Shown here: piece by piece, positions 44,975 to 55,737 of the stretch | Position numbering within the stretch: the first letter of the stretch is position 1 | Layout of the letters: each line of letters begins with the position of its first letter | Source: Panicum virgatum | Lineage: Eukaryota > Streptophyta > Magnoliopsida > Poales > Poaceae | DNA: 64,000 nt | Assembly (NCBI RefSeq): GCF_016808335.1 | Contig: NC_053153.1 | Location: 16,689,033 to 16,753,032 of the forward strand | Direction of reading: 5' to 3' | Position numbers and translations under genes: made by a program | The notes under the pieces: generated by a model | The model's database searches: none | What the model was told of the DNA's origin: nothing | What the model saw: the letters and a program-made list of their open reading frames with translations, nothing else

Positions 44975-46649
44975 TTTAAGTTTGGGAAATTTGTGTGGGG
45001 GACACTCCGAAAATATGATTTTGTGTGCTGCACACTATACTCGTTGAAATAGTCTGTAGCACACTCTGAATGACTCATTTTGTGTGTAGCACACCACCCC
45101 CATTAAACAACTCTTTTGCTTGCTGAGAGGTGAGAGAACATCATGTGAAAAGACCAAAATACCCTTAACAGTTTAAGGGACCATCGCGCCAAGCCGTCCG
45201 TGTTCCCCACCCACGCGCCTCGTCGCGTCCGCCCCCACCCGGCGACGGCCAGCACGTCCGCCCCTGGGCGCGCGCCCGCGACGGCCAGCACGCCGCGCCC
45301 CTGGGCCTGCACGCGGAGCCCGCGCGCGTGTCCGGGACTGCGGCGGCGGCCCGCACGCGGAGCCCCCGCGCGCGTGTCTCCCTCGTCCCCTGCGTTCGCC
45401 CGGAGCAGGGGCCCGTGCAGCGGCCTTGTCAACGGCACGACGGCGAGGGGAAAGGGGCACGGCGGCAAGGCCAGCCGGCGGCGGAGCGGCGCGGCACGGC
45501 AGCCAGCGCGGCAGGGCGGTGCCGGTCCGCAGCGGGCGAGCGTCGGCGGCGAGCGGCCAACGGCGGCTGGGGAGCAGGTGCTGCAGCCATGCGCCGTGCG
45601 CCGCGGCGGGGTGAGCTTGAGGCCGTCGTCGACCGCGCGCGCGAAGGCCTCCTCCGCCATGGCTGGAAGCGGGGAGGGGGCTCGGCACGGGAAGGTGTGG
45701 GCAGGGGAGAGAGAGGAGGCGGGAATTGCGGTGGGGGTAGGTTGTGGATCAGCTAGCGGCGAAGGGAGCAGGGGACTGACGACGCGAGGGAGAGAGGGAG
45801 GAGGGCTCGCCGGCGCCTGGATCCGGCGAGGGAGGAGGAAGGAGGGCTCGTCGCCGCCGCCAGCACCTTCGCCCCCGCGCTGCTCCGCCTTGGCGCCACC
45901 TCCGGGTCTGAGCTCGAGGTCGCCGCTGCCGCTCCGTCTCGGCGCGGCCGGCCTCACGACGTCCCGCTGCGACCTCGCGTGCGCGCCGCCGCGGCTGCTC
46001 CGCCTCGCGGCGAGGGGGTGCGGGCCTCGAGCGCCACGTGCGCGATGGCGCCAGCCTTCACGCGAAGCCGGTGCACCCCTGCGCGCGCATCCGTGAGGCC
46101 GCCGCTCTTCACACGGAGCCTGCGCGCCCCCGCGCACGTCCGTGACACCGCGCACGGCGGGGCATGTCGAGGGGCCACGGCGGGGCATGACCGGCGGCAT
46201 GGCAGGGCACGGCCGGCGGCGAGCGGGGCACGACCGGCAGCGGGAGGCCGCGGGGCGGGATGGCCGCGGGAGACCGCCATGGCGCGGCGGAAGGGGATGG
46301 AGGGGCGCCGCCGTCACGGGTGCTGACGGAGGGGCAGCGGACGCGCTCGCGGCGGGGTGCCGCCGTCGCGGGTCCGGGGGGCGGGGGGCGCGTCGCGGGC
46401 AGGGGGCGGGGAGGGCGCGGCGAATGGAGAGTGAGGAGATAAGGCTGTGTGTGGGTGGGGGGTATTTTGGTCTTTTTACTCGGCCTTCTCTCACCTCCCA
46501 GGCTGTAAAAGATTTGTTTAAGGGGGCCAATGTGCAGCGCACAAATACACAAATTCAGGATGTGCTGCAGACTATTTCAAGAAGTTTGGTGTGCAACGCA
46601 CAAATCATCGTTTTGAGAGTGTCCCGTAGACAAAAATCCCTTTAAGTTT
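44975..46649. mobile_element. Candidate Pack-MULE directly upstream of dioxygenase copy 2
   Basis: The element covers 44984-46640 (1657 bp). It has terminal inverted repeats of nearly 200 bp (GGGAAATTTGTGTGGGGGACACTC against GGGATTTTTGTCTACGGGACACTC, continuing past gagaggtgagagaac). It is flanked by a perfect 9-bp duplication, TTTAAGTTT, at 44975-44983 and 46641-46649. The 1.2-kb interior is extremely GC-rich, unlike the AT-rich ends, and contains internally repeated cacgcggagcc units. It is open in long frames on both strands (45103-46542 minus, 45200-46096 plus). Pack-MULEs are Mutator-like elements that capture GC-rich gene pieces. I do not recognise the parent gene, so the frames are not called as genes. 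Confidence 0.8.
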
Positions 46650-46806
46650 TAACCACCGCATTCATCACACGCCCTGCCCAGTGCCCACCCTCTCGAGCTT
46701 GCACTGAACGGGGCCTCCTGGCCAAGATCACGACGCAGCTCATCTGTCGCTAGCTCGCAGCCTCAGACTACCTCGACCGCAGGAAAACTTGATCCAATCC
46801 AGCGCC

Positions 46807-47954
46807 ATGGGCGGCCTCTCCATGGGCCAGGCCTTCGTGCAGGCCCCCGAGCACCGCCCCAAGCCCACCGTCACCGAGGCCACCGTCATCCCGCTCATCG
46901 ACCTCTCGCCGCTCACCGCCGGCGAGGCCGCCGCCGTGGACGCGCTGGCCGCCGAGGTGGGCGCGGCGAGCCGGGAGTGGGGCTTCTTCGTGGTGGTGGG
47001 CCACGGCGTGCCGGCGGAGGCCGTGGCGCGCGCGACGGAGGCGCAGCGCGCGTTCTTCGCGCTCCCGGCCGAGCGCAAGGTCGCCGTGCGGAGGAGCGAG
47101 GCGGAGCCGCTCGGGTACTACGAGTCGGAGCACACCAAGAACGTCAGGGACTGGAAGGAGGTGTTCGACCTTGTCCCGCGCGAGCCTCCGCCGCCGGCAG
47201 CCGTGGCCGACGGCGAGCTCGTGTTCGCCAACAAGTGGCCTCAAGACCTGCCGGGATTCAGGTCAACAAACCTGTTTGTTTTGTGCATGATCGTTGTGCC
47301 ATAATTCTCCTAAAAATTCATCTTTTTAATAACTTGGCCGGGAATTCTTGTTGCAGAGAGGCGCTGGAGGAGTACGCGGAAGCAATGGAGGAGCTGGCGT
47401 TCAAGATACTGGAGCTGATCGCCCGGAGCCTGAACCTGAGGCCCGACCGGCTGCACGGCTTCTTCAGGGACCAGACCACCTTCATCCGGCTCAACCACTA
47501 CCCCCCCTGCCCGAGCCCCGACCTCGCCCTCGGCGTGGGGCGGCACAAGGACGCCGGAGCCCTGACCGTCCTGTACCAGGACGACGTCGGCGGGCTCGAC
47601 GTCCGGCGGCGCTCCGACGGCGAGTGGGTCCGCGTCAAGCCTGTCCCCAACTCCTTCACCATCAACGTCGGCAACACCATCCAGGTGTGGAGCAACGCCA
47701 GGTACGAGAGCGCGGAGCACCGGGTGTCGGTGAGCTCGGCCAGGGAGCGGTTCTCCATGCCCTACTTCTTCAACCCGGCGAGCTACACCATGGTGGAGCC
47801 CGTGGAGGAGCTGGTGAGCGAGGAGGCCCCGCCCCGGTACAACGCCTACAACTGGGGCGACTTCTTCAGCACCAGGAAGAACAGCAACTACAAGAAGCTG
47901 GACGTGGAGAACATCCAGATCGCCCATTTCAAGAAGAGCGTCGCCGCCGCCTAG
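46807..47954 (+). CDS. 2-oxoglutarate/Fe(II)-dependent dioxygenase, copy 2, lacking intron 2
   Basis: Two exons, 46807-47261 and 47357-47954, encode 350 residues. The start was chosen by alignment with copy 1 (MGGLSMGQAF); an in-frame ATG six codons upstream is possible. Iron ligands are H215 and D217 (GRHKDAGALT) and H273 (AEHRVSV); the 2-oxoglutarate site is R283-F-S285. The GGLDV strand missing from copy 1 is present. Copies 1 and 3 have a second intron directly before VWSN. Here the two exons are joined exactly (ACCATCCAG-GTGTGGAGC). The enzyme is cytosolic by class and its substrate is unknown. Its promoter region is interrupted by a Pack-MULE ending 166 bases before the ATG, so expression may differ from its siblings. 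Confidence 0.9.
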
Positions 47955-48510
47955 GACATGAAGGCGTCACCTAGCTACCTCGCTGCCTAAGAAAGAAATA
48001 CTGTGCGTGTGCGCTTGTAATAATCGTGGTGTGAGATGTGACGAGTACTCTGACGTGTTTGAAAATAACAGCCCTGTGTTGGCCTGGTTATCTGCAAAAA
48101 TCAAAACTTTCTTGAAGAAAGTTTCTTCTACGCTTTGGGAGTATTGCTGTTGGTGAGCGGAGCAGTGTTCAGTTCCAGACTTGGCTCAGCCTAGTCTGAT
48201 GACAAGGGTGATTCATGCATGGTCACATTTGCAACAGTGTCTCCCAGTGTCTATCCGGATCGTGGCAAGCGAACAAGTGGCTTTGTGTCCTCGTGCTCAG
48301 CAGCTCATCAACTCGTCCTTCACCAATACAATACAACCATATGAGTATTGTCGTGTCGTATGTGCAGTCACATGCATGATCGATCATGGCTAATAGCAGA
48401 TTCAGAATCGGTTCAGGCACACTGAACCACCGCAACCAAGATTCACTGCTACTCGCTCTGCACTAACACTAGTAAACCACGGAGTTCAGCACGAGACCGC
48501 CTCCGTCGGC
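47955..48510. other. Spacer between dioxygenase copies 2 and 3
   Basis: A likely 3' untranslated region of copy 2 is followed by the promoter of copy 3. I see no convincing TATA box and no additional gene. Confidence 0.4.
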
Positions 48511-49763
48511 ATGGACGACGCCTACGTGCAGGCCCCGGAGCACCGGCCCGTGGCGCCCGCCGCCGAGGCCACGGGCGTCCCGGTCATCGACCTCTCCCCG
48601 CTCGCAGCCACGCCGCCGCCGGGGGCCGTGGACGCGCTCGCGGCCGAGGTGGGCGCGGCGTGCCGGGACTGGGGCTTCCTCGTCGCGGTGGGCCACGGCG
48701 TGCCGGAGGCGACAGCAGCGCGCGCGGTGGAGGCCGGGCGCGCCTTCTTCGCGCTGCCGGCGGAGCGCAAGGCGGCCGTGCGGCGCACCGAGCGGGCGCC
48801 GCTCGGATACTACGACGCCGAGCACACCAAGAACGTCAGGGACTGGAAGGAGGTGTTCGACATCTTCCCTCGCGAGCTGCCGCCGCCGGCCGCATCGGCG
48901 GACGGCGAGCTGGTGTTCGTTAACAAGTGGCCGGGCGACGGCGACCTGCCGGGGTTCAGGTTGCCTCTGTTTTGTCAATCTCCGTTCACATTTTTGCCAT
49001 GACTATGTGCAAGAAAGAACATGGGGAGGACTGACCAGCACCTGTTGCCATGCCTCCGTTTTGGCAGAGTGGCACTGGAGGAGTACGCGGCGGCGATGGA
49101 GGAGCTGGCGTTCAAGCTGCTGGAGCTGATCGCCCGGAGCCTGAACCTGAGGCCCGACCGGCTGCACGGCTTCTTCAGGGAGCAGACGACGTACATGCGG
49201 GTCAACCGCTACCCCCCGTGCCCTCGGCCCGACCTCGTCCTCGGCCTCGGCCGCCACAGGGACAGCGGCGCGCTGACCATCCTGCGCCAGGACGACGACG
49301 TCGGCGGGCTCGACGTCCGCCGCCCCTCAACCGGCGAGTGGGTGCGCGTCAGGCCAGTCCCCGGCTCGCTCGTCGTCAACGTCGGCGACATCATCCAGGT
49401 GCTGATCAGTCCTTTCCCCAATTCTAGAATCCGAAAGTCGCCGCAATTCCCGATTTGATCCTTTTTTGGGGCGTGCAGGTGTGGAGCAATGACAGGTACG
49501 AGAGCGTGGAGCACCGGGCGTCGGTGAACTCGGAGCAGGAGAGGTTCTCCATCCCCTACTTCTTCAACCCGGCCAGGCGCACTGCAGTGGAGCCATTGGA
49601 GGAGATGGTGAGCGAGGAGAGGCCCTCGAGGTACAACGCGTACGACTGGGGCGAGTTCTTCTGCACCAGGAGGAGGAGCAACTTCAGCAAGCTGGATGTC
49701 GACAACATCCAGATTGCGCATCTCAGGAAGGACAGTGTAGCCATGCCGGCTAGGACAGACTGA
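48511..49763 (+). CDS. 2-oxoglutarate/Fe(II)-dependent dioxygenase, copy 3
   Basis: Three exons, 48511-48959, 49068-49398 and 49479-49763, encode 354 residues. The intron positions are the same as in copy 1. Iron ligands are H213 and D215 (GRHRDSGALT) and H272 (VEHRASV), with R282-F-S284. GGLDV is present (QDDDVGGLDV). It is more diverged than copies 1 and 2 are from each other: its N-terminus lacks the MGGLS start and begins MDDAYVQAPEHRP, and it has VNRYPPCP in place of LNHYPPCP. The family motif NVRDWKEVFD is conserved. All splice sites are canonical and the frame is intact. The substrate is unknown; the conserved active site argues for a working enzyme. Confidence 0.9.
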
Positions 49764-49914
49764 CGCTGAAATCTGTGGCAGAATCTCTTTTCAAACCTTT
49801 AAGAAATTTGGATGGAAACCTCTCTGAAAGACAGCAACAGGCATCGCGCTGGTACCCCGTTTGGATCGTGTCACGAAACTGGAAACCTGTAGAATTTCAC
49901 ACGAAACGAGTCGA

Positions 49915-49919
49915 TGTTT

Positions 49920-49950
<31 letters not shown>

Positions 49951-49952
49951 GA
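49915..49952 (+). repeat. T-run joined to a long G-run
   Basis: About 13 T are followed by more than 20 G with no interruption, just downstream of dioxygenase copy 3. Such a G-run can form a quadruplex and is also a place where sequencing length errors are likely. Confidence 0.8.
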
Positions 49953-50350
49953 CGCATAGATACCGATGCTGTTTTCCTCTTGCAGCTCGTCTCGTGACTT
50001 GGTGAGGCAAAGACAATTCAGGATGTGTACAATCATCACGCCATATCTGAAACCTTAGCTAACCGTGTGGTATACTGCTACGTTATGGGCTCTGCACTCT
50101 GCGATGTCATGAAGTAGAAATTGTTGAGGATTTCTCAAGAAGTACCCCACACTACGCTTTTTAGCAACGGACTGTAAAGAACTCTCGAATTACTCCCCCA
50201 TCCAATGTGTTGGTCGTTTTGTCAAATCCAAATACATAGCTTTTGCTACATATCTTGGTAAACATTATGTCTAGCTACATAGAAAAATTATGCATCTAAT
50301 TGCAAAAACGATCTACATTTTGGAACGGATGAATCGAAAATAAACTCCGT
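49953..50350. other. Intergenic spacer
   Basis: No gene or clear repeat is recognised. Confidence 0.4.
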
Positions 50351-50592
50351 TGCGAAAGGGCCTAGTCTAGTGGTTACAAGAGTCTCGGTAGCACATCAGG
50401 TTCTGATTCGACTCCAACGAATATTCTAGGATTTCATGGCGTTGGGCTTCTAGTGGTAAGCGACTTTCCCGTCGACAGCGAGGCGCCTGTGGCGACTTCG
50501 TCAATCTCGAGAATTTGTCGGTTTAATTTTCGAAGATGCTCAGAGAAGTAGGGTTTGCGTAAGTATATTGAGGTGAGTGTGCGTGCGTTATG
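50351..50592 (+). mobile_element. Au-like SINE, interrupted near its 3' end by MULE-PMD 2
   Basis: The 5' part carries RNA polymerase III promoter boxes: an A-box-like tagtctagtgg at about 50363 and a B-box-like ggttctgattcgactcc at about 50399. The body (gtggcgacttcgtcaatctc, then cgaagatgctcagagaagta) matches the SINE at 37.3 kb. The Mutator-like element starts at 50593 inside the 3' end. The rest of the SINE tail (tgtgttatctaaaaaag) follows from 55729. Confidence 0.7.
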
Positions 50593-53500
50593 GAATTTTT
50601 TTATTTTTAACCTTTTAACCTGCTACGGATTTTATTTACACAACATAGCCCGTTTGGTTGCGCCAGCTTTAGTGGCGCGACAAGTAGGCTCTGTCGCGCC
50701 ATTGCGGCTGGCGCGACAAGGCTGCCACGCTGGCGGCGGAGGGCAGCGGCGTGCCACGCAGACTGGTGACGTGTACGCCTGTCGCGCCAGGCGGGGTGGC
50801 GCGACAGGCGCTACGTCCAGGGCCCGCGCCGGCCCCCCTTCCTCCCCCACCCTCCCTTTCTTCTTCCTCCAGACCGAGCCCGAGCCGCTTCTTCCTGCCG
50901 CCGCCGGCGACCCCCCCCCCCCCCCCCGATCCCCCTAAATCCGCCGTTTTAGGGGGGGAGTGGGGGGGGACGTTCCGGCCCCTCCCCCAAAGGTATTGCC
51001 CTCATTCTCCCTTCAATTTTCCTTGTGCATTGCTAGATTTTAGTGGTTTTTGTTGATTAGGGTTAGCTTTTTGATTTGAAGATATATGTTGTATATGGTA
51101 GTATGCTCATGAATGGATGTTTAGGTGATACTCAGATGCTTCTCTGCTCCCGAATTTAACGAGAGAAATGACTTGCATGTCTCAAATATTACATTTGTTA
51201 GGGTTAGGTAGTGGCAACGAGAGTATTAGTTGGAGTAATGCAAGACAAAAAATAAGAGAACTAGAAAATGAAATGGGGTGTGACATCGTTGGGCTCCATT
51301 GTAGTTATTAATAGATTGACTTCATATTCCTTGGGCTCCTTGGGCTCTATGCAATGGCATATAAATTTAATATGAGATCATAGCATGACGGAGTTGCACT
51401 AATGATTTTTGTGTATGAAATGACTTTAGAATCATAATGTTTTTTTGGAGTAATGGATAATAGGCTCCATAGTAGTATGGGATGACTTTAGAATCACAAT
51501 GCCATACATAGTTGTGTAGTTGATAAGATTTAATTCCATTAGTTCGAGAATATGCTTGAGGACGTGCAATTGTTGGTACTAATGAAGCTTCGTTTCGTCT
51601 ATGCAGGATGGCTCATCCAATGTTCCCCCTATTGGAGACGTTCTACGACTCCAAGCACCGCGCACACGTAATAGCTGACGAAGGGGAAATAAGTGTTCTT
51701 TTACAAAATATATGTGCATGAAGTGAACATGGCTTACACCAATACTGACCATATTGTATGTTCCCGTTTCAGGCGCTGCAGCCCCTTCGTGCACGTACTC
51801 ACTCGCCTCTCTGATGGAATGAGCGGTACGCGCCGTACCTGCACCGCGCTGGGTTGCTGCCTTTGGCTCGAGTTGTGTGCGCGGGTCTGCCAGTGATGGA
51901 TGCACCCCTTCTAACTGCCTTTGTTGACCGTTGGAGGCCGGAAACAGAACTTGGCTTGCGCTAATTGGGGTTCGTCCACCAGAACCGCCAGAGGGAGTGA
52001 AGGATAGAAAGACCTCAGGGGTGAGCTCGGCTTGGCTAAAGCAGAATTTCAACCATTGCCCCAAGGAGCACCTCAGGAACTTGTAGAGCGCCATGCATGT
52101 GTTTTGGTGTGGCACCTCTTTGGAGGCTTCTTATTTCCCGATGGTTCGGGAAACACTATATCATGGATGGTACTACCTATTCTTGGCCAGTAGTGGGAAA
52201 ACATTGCACAGTACAGCTGAGGATCGGCAACACTTGCTTGGTTGTACCGACAACTTTGTGATGCATGTCGGCGGGTTGCAAGCGACTCAAACCTAGGAGG
52301 GTGTGCATATCTATTGCAAATCTGGATTTGGGAAAGGTTTCCAGTAGGCCGGCCATACCGTGGTGATTTAGAGGTACGTATTACAGCATGTAGCAAAGTT
52401 TGTTTAGTGTAACTTTAACTTGTGTTTGTAACCCATTTGTGGTATTTTTTGTAGCCGTGGCCGCACCATGACCCAGAATCGAGGCCGACAGTTGCTTATT
52501 GCTAGAAGAACGTGGGAGCTATTAGAGGGGACCCTATGCGCTGCTACATACACTACATGGATGACCTTGACTGCCTCACGCAAAATCAGGTATTCCCTCC
52601 TGAAGTACCTCCTAACATGTTGCAGCATTGTTTTGTGGAAACTAGTTGTCATGATCACTATTTTTGCAGATCTTTTGGACACCCTACGAGAGAGACGAGC
52701 TCGAGAACTTGGGCCTCAGCGACATGTGCACAAGAGATGAGGAATTATGGAGGAGTGTTGTTCTTTTGATTTACTTCTTCACTGTCGAGCTCCACCTCCC
52801 CCACCGTATGAAAAGACAATTCGGTAGGCTACAAGACTTACCCCCTGAAGCTATTTCGACCTCTCAAGCTTTTGCATAGGTGCAACAAAATTTTTGTCAA
52901 ACTCACTTTCAATGATTACTGATTCCTCACCCGCGGCAACCCCTTATATTTGAACTATGTATTTGTTCCAGCATTGACAGGAAGAAAAGATACACTGAAA
53001 ATGACTGGCGTGTGAAACACGCGGTTTCTCTTGGACAGTGGGAGCAAAGGCATCGGATGAACCCTGATTCCGGTCCGGTGCATAGGCACAACCATTACAA
53101 GGACTGTCTTCGTTGGCTACATTCTGTGTCAAGAGTTTCAATCAAACCTCCACGCTCCACTGAGCCTATAGAGGATCGCGAGGACACCGACGATGATGAT
53201 GACATCGTCGACGAGTACGATGAAATCAATCGCGTAGGAGTTCAGCCCGAGAGGGCCCCTTTGCAAAACTACATGGTATGCTATGCACCTATACTTATAA
53301 GACGTATGTAAGACATTGTTGTTTCTAGTTCCTGTTGTACTAACTGAGTCGTTTCAGGCACAACAACTCGGCAGGCTAGCTAACGAGGCCGGTGTCGCAA
53401 TGGCACATGCGAGCCAAGGAGGAAATGGTGGGGGACACCTACGGGCGTTTGCCGAGGTTAGTAAGCCATCATTTTGTTGACATTATAACATGTCCCTCAA

Positions 53501-55737
53501 AATACATTAGCAGTAACATATCTGTCTATCATGCAGAGAGTCCGCCGTAGTTGCAAGCAGATGGCCGCAAAGCTCAACTGCATTGCTAGGCCGGACGAGG
53601 CATTTGCCCCTAGGCCACATGCTGCGGGAACTTCAAGTGCACATAACACGTCTTCTAGCAGACGGATGCATATTCACTACGGTCAAGAGACCGCCAGAAC
53701 CCCTTTGCGTTCGACTACGAGAACGGGCTCCCGCGCCGCTTCGAGGGGGAAAGCTATTCGATCACCCCAAGAATCCGAGGAGTCCGACGCACAACATGAC
53801 TCAGGAGAGGAGGACCCAGACTTTGAGGTCATTGGGATGTCACAGAAGTTTGATGCTCCTCGAGGCACACAGACACATGGGGAATCTAGCCAGGTAACTA
53901 AACTTAGTCTCAATTTGTTGGGGAAAACAATACGATAATGATTGTTGTGGCATGCTAAGTTCAATTATCTCGTTAGGCCGTGCAGACTCCTGCCCCTCCA
54001 CGTCAGCCTCGTCGTGGACGTGACCGGACCGACGTTGGTAGCGCCAATGTGCTGCCCACAAGCCTGGCCGCGCACGACGCCGCAACGATCCGTTCAGCCC
54101 CCCAGAGCAACGCCGTCGCCGCCGTCAACCTATTTGTATTTGTAATGCACTATGTTCTTAGGACCCTGGACATTAGAATTTGTGATGGACTATTTGTGCA
54201 TGTGATGGTCTAGTAGTGCTTGTGAAGGACCATTGTGCTTGCGAAGGAGTATTTGTGCTCGTGTTAAACTTATTGTGCTTCTAGCTTTGTGACAAACTAT
54301 GTGTGCTTGTGTAAAAGTATTTGTGCCCAGAAGCTACCTAGTATTGTATCCTGAGCTGTTGATGGTTCTGCTGTTATATTGAGTGAAAATATGAAGAGCT
54401 TTATTTATCAGCAGGTCCAATCTCTTCAGTGGTTGTGTTATTTGTGCAGCAAGTTTTGTTCTACAACATCCTATATTTTTCAGCTAAACTGGGGTGGCCA
54501 CTGTCCTGGTTGTGGAAATAACTGCCTACTTGCATTACCACAATGATGTGTGATATTCCCATAATTGCATCATCCAGTGACTTCTTTGGATTTCGTGTTT
54601 TTGAGGTATTAGTTCACATATAAGTCTATTGGCACCACAAGAAATCCATCAAACTTTTCTGGAAACAGTCTGCTTGAGTACTGAAGTAATTAATGTATAA
54701 CAGACTGTTTGTTGTATACCAGACAAGAGATAGCAAAAGAAACTATTTTTTTTTCATTTTTTGCGAGGCAATAGAAACTCTCTATACATAAGTACATCAT
54801 ATGATTGATACTGACTGAAAGCAGACAAAGTGCATCCTGTTGATAGCAACAAGAATAGAAATTGCTCACATCAATAGAAATTGCTCACCTGGTAAGAAAT
54901 ACAGGGGAACCAAATTGATATCAGAAGAAGGTGAAAGAAATCGTCTGGTGACCTGGCAAAGTGTATAATGCATGAAGGAGAAAACAACAATGATCAGTTA
55001 CTGAAAATTTTTGCTGCCCTCTGATTTTTTGCTTGGAACCAAGAATCATAAGAATTGAAACTGTGATCTAGCAAATGTTAGATAATTCTTCTGTGTATAA
55101 ATATGTCACATCTATTGTGCGTTAATATAACCTTTGTCCCTAAGAGGGAAAAAGGAGAGGAAAAGACAGAATCCAACACCCAGTTTAATGCATGTGTGAT
55201 ATTGAAGTTAGGATACAACTTGATTCCATGTTGGATTACCTCTTTTATTGCCTTTGCAATATTTCATATTTAAATATATAACTTCCAAATGTGAGAAACC
55301 TTTCAGGAAAAAAATGATACCTGGTGATTATCCAAAGTTGAAGTGATAACATCCTTAAAGGATGAAATAGGAAGCTTTGATCTGTCTTCCATTTTGGGCT
55401 GCGAGAGAGGCTGGCGCGGCAGAGCAGCCTTGTCGCGCCAACACACTTGGCGCGACAAGTAGCATCTGTCGCGCCACTGCATGTGGCGCGACAGGGTCGC
55501 CCACGTCAGCGCCCTGCTGGCGCGCCACTGCCCTCCGCCGCCCCGCTGGCACGCCGCTGCCCTCCGCCGCCAGCGTGACAGCCCTGTCGCGCCAGCCGCA
55601 CTGGCGCAACAAAGGCTACTTGTCGCGCCACTACAGCTGGCACGACCAAATGGGCTATATCGTGTAAATAAAATCCATAGCAGGTTAAAATTAAAATATT
55701 ATTAAAAAAGATTAAAAATAAAAAAATCTGTGTTATC
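50584..55737. mobile_element. Second Mutator-like element carrying a PMD gene (MULE-PMD 2), degraded
   Basis: The element covers about 50593-55728 (5.1 kb). The flanking 9-mers are TGCGTTATG and TGTGTTATC, a target duplication with two mismatches. The terminal inverted repeats (aattttttttatttttaa, then tttaacctgctacggatttt) run for at least 150 bp on each side. They continue into GC-rich arrays of TGTCGCGCCA/TGGCGCGACA: about five in the left arm (50670-50815) and eight in the right (55415-55640). A C-run and G-run at 50911-50970 could form a hairpin. The only gene is a broken PMD gene. The mismatched target duplication and decayed gene show it is older than MULE-PMD 1. Confidence 0.85.
51608..54213 (+). 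pseudogene. PMD gene pseudogene in MULE-PMD 2
   Basis: It starts at ATG 51608 with a short first exon (MAHPMFPLLETFYDSKHRAH, donor at 51668). A second exon starting at about 51774 reaches the PMD mark FVDRWRPET near 51950. The adjoining HLPCGEMTPTLQD part found in MULE-PMD 1 is missing, so this exon carries a deletion, and it already contains a TGA. The next block (VERHA, then GGFLFPDGSGNTISWMVLP and GSATLAWLYRQLCDACRR) has a TAG and a TGA in frame. The later exons are still readable: TPYERDELENLGL at about 52680, YTENDWRVKHAVSLGQWEQR at about 53000, and a Ser/Arg-rich tail at 53540-53900. This belongs to the group often labelled PP7 long-form homologues. It cannot make a full protein. Confidence 0.85.

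Noticed and set aside
45103..46542. 479-codon open frame on the minus strand and a 298-codon frame on the plus strand inside the Pack-MULE
   Set aside because: Both are open because the DNA is extremely GC-rich. They run through the terminal inverted repeats and show no domain. Neither is favoured over the other.
47310..47927. 205-codon antisense frame over dioxygenase copy 2
   Set aside because: Mirror of the GC-rich coding strand; equivalents occur opposite copies 1 and 3.
50355..50420. Possible tRNA gene
   Set aside because: The A- and B-box-like motifs are those of a tRNA-derived SINE; no cloverleaf is formed and the body matches the second SINE copy.
50665..50820. Regular short repeats that could suggest a CRISPR-like array
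   Set aside because: The units alternate in orientation, have irregular spacing and sit in transposon ends of a plant genome.
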